From positions 109,711-173,710 of the forward strand of contig CABJAM010000009.1 in NCBI GenBank assembly GCA_902363555.1: DNA of 64,000 bases, read 5' to 3'. This document shows, in pieces, positions 60,039 to 64,000 of this stretch. Below the pieces are notes generated by a model. The model was not told the origin of the DNA. It saw only the letters and a program-made list of their open reading frames with translations, and searched no databases. The number at the start of each line of letters is the position of its first letter. Position 1 is the stretch's first letter. Made by a program: the position numbers and the translations under genes. This DNA is from Lachnospiraceae bacterium (GTDB lineage Bacteria; Bacillota; Clostridia; Lachnospirales; Lachnospiraceae).

Positions 60039-60128
60039 GAGTTTTTTTAGTAATTGTTGTTGGAAAGCATGGGTGGATATAGCAAATCAAGCCTGGAAAT
60101 ACTTGCGGATATTTTGAGCGGTTTTAAT

Positions 60129-60221
60129 ACTCTTAATCAGGGTGTCCAGGGTTCGAGCCCCTGAAGGCGCATAAGCACTATTTTCGCGGACGCACGAGTC
60201 GCGGGGGTGGTGCTTTTTTTA
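60129..60221. repeat. attR: right 93-base direct repeat
   Basis: Identical to 50177-50269: tRNA-Lys from the anticodon on, plus its terminator. The 5' half of the tRNA is absent here, so this copy is not a functional tRNA. Confidence 0.93.
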
Positions 60222-60527
60222 TTGCATCAGGTTCAGTCTGTGAGGCGGAAGGTTTTTGCTGAAAAGTTGAAAAGAGGAGAGCCCGGCAGGGGGAGCCGCC
60301 GGGCATGAAAATGAAAAAGATTCTTTAATCTATATAAAAAAGGTAATTGGTATATTAAAAGTGAATTGCCTTTGTATGATGCTAATAATACGCGCAAACT
60401 GTGATAAAAATGTGGAACAATTATGAAGATTTTGTGTGCACGCCACATACATCCCTAAGCTATTTGATACGCCAAGTCATTGGGAAAACAGTAACTGGAA
60501 GGATTCTGATAAATTATACGAAATAAG

Positions 60528-60555
60528 TTGCATTTTCCGGCAGGAAATATATAAT
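60528..60555 (+). promoter_or_regulatory. promoter of the nitrilase-family gene
   Basis: TTGCAT (60528-60533), 16 bases, TATAAT (60550-60555), about 38 bases before the gene. The rest of 60222-60592 is host DNA beyond attR, with one GC-rich hairpin (GCCCGGC/GCCGGGC, 60282-60305) and no gene. Confidence 0.65.
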
Positions 60556-60592
60556 TTAATTATGGACAAAATTTTACATTTGGAGGAAGATT

Positions 60593-61387
60593 ATGGACGG
60601 ACATTTAAAGGTTGCATCGGTACAGTTTCATGTTGTGGACGGCGATATGGCGGCGAACATGGCGAAGGTTGAGGAAATGGCTATGAAGGTCAGCGAAAAC
60701 GAGAAGAACGTGGATCTGATGCTGTTTCACGAGGCCTGTCTGGAAAGCGGCCTGGGCTTGGAAAATATCGATGATGCTATCACAAAGAAGGTTAATGATT
60801 TCTGGACAGCACTTGCAGGGAAAACAGGTATTAATATTCTGGCCGGGCGTCTGGAAAGACAGGGCGATAAGATTTATAATAAGGGAACTGTTTATGCGCC
60901 GGATGGAAAGATTCTTGCAGATTATGCAAAGATCCATCTGTACAATCAGGAGAGGGAGACGATCACGCCAGGCGATTCCATGTCCATTTTTGAGTTGAAT
61001 GGCATGAAAATTGGCATAATGATCTGCGCTGATTTTGGCTTCCCGGAATTATCCCGCAAATATGCCACCGCCGGAGTGGATGTGCTGGCTGTTACAAGCA
61101 GCTGGGCTTATCCGGATGATGATCTGTGGGATTTGTGCAACCGCACAAGGGCAGCGGAGAACGGCATTTATGTCGTATCCTGTGACCGTACAGGTCCGAC
61201 CTCAAAGGGCGTTGTCAAGGTAGGACGTTCCATGGTGTGTGATCCCAACGGCTTTGTCATTGCCAACCTCGTGGAAAAGGAAGATATCTACTTTGTGGAG
61301 ACGCTTCATAAATCCGAGGTGGACGAGAGACACCAGACGATGAAGTGGCTGGAGTGGATTCGGCCGGAGGTTTACGCGAACTTATAA
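60593..61387 (+). CDS. carbon-nitrogen hydrolase (nitrilase superfamily)
   Basis: Cytoplasmic amidase of the CN-hydrolase fold. 264 residues, normal length. The catalytic triad is visible: Glu in MLFHEACLE (about residue 45), Lys in YAKIHLYNQERE (about 110), Cys in GIMICADFGFPEL (about 145). TGGAGGAAG precedes the ATG. It could be an omega-amidase, N-carbamoyl hydrolase or related; nothing nearby fixes the substrate. Confidence 0.92.
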   Translation: MDGHLKVASVQFHVVDGDMAANMAKVEEMAMKVSENEKNVDLMLFHEACLESGLGLENIDDAITKKVNDFWTALAGKTGINILAGRLERQGDKIYNKGTVYAPDGKILADYAKIHLYNQERETITPGDSMSIFELNGMKIGIMICADFGFPELSRKYATAGVDVLAVTSSWAYPDDDLWDLCNRTRAAENGIYVVSCDRTGPTSKGVVKVGRSMVCDPNGFVIANLVEKEDIYFVETLHKSEVDERHQTMKWLEWIRPEVYANL

Positions 61388-61481
61388 AAATCATGGGTGT
61401 TGCAGGGCGGTGCTGCCACGATCGGTTATAGCTTTAGCTGAGCGTAGGGGGCGGTCTTTGCAGCACCCTGTTGCATATTTT

Positions 61482-61568
61482 AGCGTGTTTGAAAATTACC
61501 CTTCGTTTTGGGCCAAATCTCCCACGAAGTGGAAGGCACAACTGACGATAGTAATTGTCAAACACGCT
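61482..61568. repeat. 18-base inverted repeat before the phosphatase gene
   Basis: AGCGTGTTTGAAAATTAC (61482-61499) and GTAATTGTCAAACACGCT (61551-61568), one mismatch, with CTTCGT/ACGAAG nested inside. It ends right before AGGAGG of the next gene. Another stem, GGGTGTTGCA/TGCAGCACCC (61395-61468), lies before it. Confidence 0.7.
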
Positions 61569-61581
61569 CCAGGAGGCAGTT

Positions 61582-62421
61582 ATGGATAGAATAGAAAAAA
61601 TACAAATGGAAGGTCTGGCAAATACAAGAGATCTGGGCGGCTTTTTAACAGAGGATGGCCGGCAGATCCGGCCGCACAGGCTTTTGCGCAGCGGCGAGCT
61701 GTATCCGGCGACGGAGGCGGATAAGAAAAAACTTGTGGAAGAATATAACTTAAAGACAATCGTAGATTTCCGGGATGATATGGAGTGTTCACAGCACCCC
61801 GACCCGGTATTGCCCGGCGTGAAGGCGGTCCGTATTCCTATTTTCCGGCAGGAAGCATTAGGGATCACCCGTGAGGAGAAGGCGGATGCCAGTGAGCCCG
61901 GGAAGAAGGATCTGATGGCAGGTCTTTTGGAGCTGGCTGGGAACGATACGTTTGACGGCAGCCAGTATATGGCCGGTTTGTATGCGAATATGGTGGACAA
62001 TGATTACTCGCTGTCACAGTACGGCCGCTTTTTTCAGGTCCTTTTAGAGCAGGAGGATGGGGCCGTTTTATGGCACTGCAGTGCTGGAAAGGACCGGGTA
62101 GGTGTGGGAACTGCATTGCTGCTCTATGTTCTTGGGATTCCCGAAGAAACGATCCTGAAGGATTATTTAATGGTGAATGAATTTACGTTTGACGAGACAG
62201 AGACGGTCATGCAGAAGGCAAGTGCCCGGGGCGGCGAGGGTATTGTGGCTAAAATACATCCTTTCTTTTGTGTGGAGGAGCGTTTTCTTCGGACAGTGCT
62301 GGAGCGTATTCATACGAAATATGGATCTCTGGAAAGCTGTCTGGAAAAGGAGCTGGGCCTGACCGCGCAGATGCGCCGTCAGCTTCAGGATATGTATCTG
62401 GAACCGGTAGTTGCGCAGTAA
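61582..62421 (+). CDS. tyrosine-protein phosphatase (DSP-like family)
   Basis: 279 residues. Phosphatase loop HCSAGKDRVGVG (CxxGxxR; about residues 174-185), preceded by the family opener GLANTRDLGGFLTEDG and RSGELYPATEADKKKL. Relatives dephosphorylate proteins or phosphoinositides. ATG 61582 follows CCAGGAGG; the frame back to 61555 starts without one. It sits between a nitrilase-family gene and a LysR gene, probably co-transcribed with the latter. Confidence 0.9.
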   Translation: MDRIEKIQMEGLANTRDLGGFLTEDGRQIRPHRLLRSGELYPATEADKKKLVEEYNLKTIVDFRDDMECSQHPDPVLPGVKAVRIPIFRQEALGITREEKADASEPGKKDLMAGLLELAGNDTFDGSQYMAGLYANMVDNDYSLSQYGRFFQVLLEQEDGAVLWHCSAGKDRVGVGTALLLYVLGIPEETILKDYLMVNEFTFDETETVMQKASARGGEGIVAKIHPFFCVEERFLRTVLERIHTKYGSLESCLEKELGLTAQMRRQLQDMYLEPVVAQ

Positions 62422-62434
62422 GGGATGATGTGTA

Positions 62435-63322
62435 ATGAATGATCTTCAAATCGATTACTTTTTAGCTGTAGCCAGACATTTAAGCTTTACCAAGGCGGCC
62501 AGAGAGCTGTTTGTATCACAGCCGGCCATCAGCCGACAGATTCTGGCACTGGAGGATGAGCTGGGATATACGTTATTTGAACGCACGAACAAGTCTGTGA
62601 GCCTGACAGAGACCGGCGAGATGTTTTATCGGTTTTTTACAGATTATAAGACAGAATTAAATAATATCAAGGTCCACGCCCAGTTGATCACTGAAAGCCG
62701 GCAGCGCGTGCTGCGGCTGGGAATCGTGAATAACTGGGATGTGTCGCCGTTTTTTCTGACGGCGATGGAGCGCTTTGGGAATGCTCACGAACAGGTGCTC
62801 GTGCAGCTTTTCAGTTATGATGTCAATGAGATGGAGAATGCCCTGACATCCGATGCTGTGGATATGATTATGACCATTGACCCTATGATATCCGAGACAA
62901 AGGGCATCAGCTTTATGCCGCTGGGCCAGGTGCCCCGGGTGCTGCTCTATTCCGCCGCCCACCCCAACGGCAGTAAGAAACATGTGACACCGGCGGATTT
63001 TGCAGGAGATACGTTTCTTGTAGTGACGGAGGGGGAACATTCCTTTTATGGTGAGGATCTTGTGCGGGGGTTCTGCCGGCCCTACGGATTTGTTCCCAAG
63101 GTGCTTGCGGTGAACAGTACCGATTCGATGCTTGCGGGTATCCAGTGCCATTTGGGCGTTGCTATTGTGGATGAATGGAGCCGCGAGATCCACCACCCGG
63201 ATTTTAGGTTCATACGGCTGGAATCCTCCCATCAGGTACGTCTGATGTGGAAAACAAAATGGGAAGATCCTGTAATCCAGGATTTTGCTCAAAGCTTAAA
63301 AGCTGCTCTGGAAGTAATCTGA
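62435..63322 (+). CDS. LysR family transcriptional regulator
   Basis: 295 residues: N-terminal winged helix (YFLAVARHLSFTKAARELFVSQPAISRQILALEDELGYTLFERTNKSVSLTE), then the effector-binding domain, with the usual VLRLGIVNNW start. GGGATGATG precedes the ATG. The phosphatase gene ends 14 bases upstream, so it is co-oriented rather than divergent, which is not typical of LysR targets; its target gene is not evident. Confidence 0.93.
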   Translation: MNDLQIDYFLAVARHLSFTKAARELFVSQPAISRQILALEDELGYTLFERTNKSVSLTETGEMFYRFFTDYKTELNNIKVHAQLITESRQRVLRLGIVNNWDVSPFFLTAMERFGNAHEQVLVQLFSYDVNEMENALTSDAVDMIMTIDPMISETKGISFMPLGQVPRVLLYSAAHPNGSKKHVTPADFAGDTFLVVTEGEHSFYGEDLVRGFCRPYGFVPKVLAVNSTDSMLAGIQCHLGVAIVDEWSREIHHPDFRFIRLESSHQVRLMWKTKWEDPVIQDFAQSLKAALEVI

Positions 63323-63335
63323 TCCAGGGCAGCTT

Positions 63336-63427
63336 GCGCGAAGTAACGAGCCACAAAGGGGAGCTGGCTCACCTTTGCGGCGACTGCCGCGACCCGTCGG
63401 AGCGAAGCGCAGCCGGGGGCGCGAAGC
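63336..63427. repeat. 92-base structured repeat, family S2, copy B
   Basis: Same boxes and length as 46522-46613: GCGCGAAG start, ACGAGCCA, a stem (CCACAAAGG/CCTTTGCGG), GCGACTGCCGCGAC, a GC-rich hairpin and the closing GCGCGAAGC. It sits directly after the LysR gene and may end its transcript. Confidence 0.8.
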
Positions 63428-63436
63428 GGTTGTTTT

Positions 63437-63685
63437 TTATCCGTTTTTGTATTCCAGCAGGAAATTTCGGGCTTCGTAGCTGGTTGAAAAAGTCAGCGGC
63501 TTTGTGGTGATGTATTGTACGGCATCATTCCATTCACTCAGAGCGTATTCCTTGGCCTGAATTAAAGCAATTGTATTATGGATGGCCGGAATATAAGCGG
63601 GATTTCTCAGATCGGACAGGTACAGGCAGTCCATCTGGCGCGCGATACGGTCCAGCAGACCTTGTTTATTTGATGCGATATCCAC
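63437..63685 (-). CDS. small hypothetical protein
   Basis: 82 residues, soluble and helical: MDIASNKQGLLDRIARQM, LYLSDLRNPAYIPAIHNTIALIQ, and an end with SYEARNFLLEYKNG. The start is GTG 63685 with AAAGGAG ten bases before it. It converges on the LysR gene across the S2 repeat. No family recognised. Confidence 0.65.
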   Translation of the reverse strand: MDIASNKQGLLDRIARQMDCLYLSDLRNPAYIPAIHNTIALIQAKEYALSEWNDAVQYITTKPLTFSTSYEARNFLLEYKNG

Positions 63686-64000
63686 AGCACATAGCTCCTT
63701 TCGTACAGAGATGAGAGAACGTAAAGTGTATGCTGAGCGATAAATCAGACTTTTTCGTTCACCTCCGAATATGTAATTTCTGGTTATATAGTATGTTAAA
63801 ATGCGTTAAAACGCTTAGAATGTTTGCATGAAAGCTTATGGGCTCTTACTTTTTTATTATAACATTTCAAGCGCGAAAAAGTCTACTATTTATTGGCAAA
63901 AAAGTAGGCGAAACAGTAGTTAATAATTTGTCAATAGATTCAAATTATGGAATCATTTTCCATGAACCCAGCGCAAAAATGTGTCCTGGGCAATATTCAG
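63686..64000. other. intergenic stretch at the right window edge
   Basis: AT-rich, no supported gene. A TATAAT on the minus strand (63856-63861) could be the -10 of the small ORF's promoter; its -35 is poor. Confidence 0.4.

Larger units (their letters stand above)
50177..60221. mobile_element. integrated element in tRNA-Lys (about 10 kb)
   Basis: Bounded by identical 93-base repeats; the unit that would excise is 9952 bases. It encodes a tyrosine integrase next to the right end, a DUF927-type helicase, a divergent control region, and about eleven further genes, mostly unknown, all visibly richer in A and T than the flanking DNA. No capsid, portal, terminase, tail, relaxase or type IV secretion genes are seen, so it cannot form its own particles or transfer on its own. 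A phage satellite or cryptic integrative element is the best reading. Confidence 0.9.

Noticed and set aside
60129..60173. Second tRNA-Lys
   Set aside because: Only the 3' part from the anticodon is present; the acceptor 5' strand and D-arm are missing, so it is the attR copy, not a gene.
50177..60221. Complete prophage
   Set aside because: No capsid, portal, terminase, tail or lysis genes, and the element is only about 10 kb.

Overview
This window looks like a chromosomal segment of a Gram-positive, anaerobic, probably endospore-forming Clostridia, most likely a gut Lachnospiraceae. The evidence is strong GGAGG-type ribosome sites, an anaerobic ribonucleotide reductase with its activase, an anaerobic sulfatase-maturase-type radical SAM enzyme, a spore maturation protein (SpmB), YesM/YesN two-component proteins and Lpl-type sugar ABC transporters without their own ATPase. 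Assignment rests on gene content and style only.

Layout. 1-10.9 kb: a penicillin-binding carboxypeptidase (cut by the window edge), trmB, an AI-2E-family exporter, then a solute-binding lipoprotein in an operon with a 1313-residue hybrid sensor kinase, and spmB. 11-14.3 kb: a glycoside hydrolase family 2 enzyme with an MFS transporter. 14.4-17 kb: two envelope-associated unknown proteins. 17-21 kb: a sugar-acid/pentose type cluster (DUF4867 protein, L-fucose/L-arabinose-isomerase-family enzyme, xylulokinase). 21-26.7 kb: a repeat-built coiled-coil protein, a MATE exporter, a pentapeptide-repeat protein, a YwaF-type membrane protein and a diguanylate cyclase. 26.7-30.8 kb: a YheO-type regulator divergent from ridA, nhaC and a PatB/MalY C-S lyase, which together suggest beta-elimination of an imported amino acid with RidA clearing the enamine product. 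30.8-43.8 kb: AraC regulator, radical SAM maturase, DUF3788 protein, then YesM/YesN and an ABC sugar importer followed by PHP, ThuA, MgtC and a second PHP protein. 43.8-50.2 kb: nrdD (with an NrdR box pair upstream), DUF2809 protein, nrdG, a rubredoxin-glutamate-synthase-like oxidoreductase, dut and tRNA-Lys(CTT).

50.18-60.22 kb is an AT-richer integrated element of about 10 kb inserted at the 3' end of tRNA-Lys. It is bounded by two identical 93-base copies of the tRNA end plus its terminator. It carries a tyrosine integrase beside the right end, a DUF927-type helicase, a divergent control region full of palindromes, and a cargo stretch with NERD-domain, DUF1643 and several unrecognised proteins. 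No capsid, tail, terminase or conjugation genes are visible, so it resembles a satellite or cryptic integrative element. After it come a nitrilase-family amidase, a tyrosine phosphatase and a LysR regulator.

A second theme is the intergenic DNA, which holds at least four families of dispersed palindromic or structured repeats. Two of them (the 14.5/47.8 kb family and the 46.5/63.3 kb family) have stems whose two arms change together between copies, a sign of conserved secondary structure. These, and the repeated GC-rich 21-base site inside the mobile element, are the least explained signals here.
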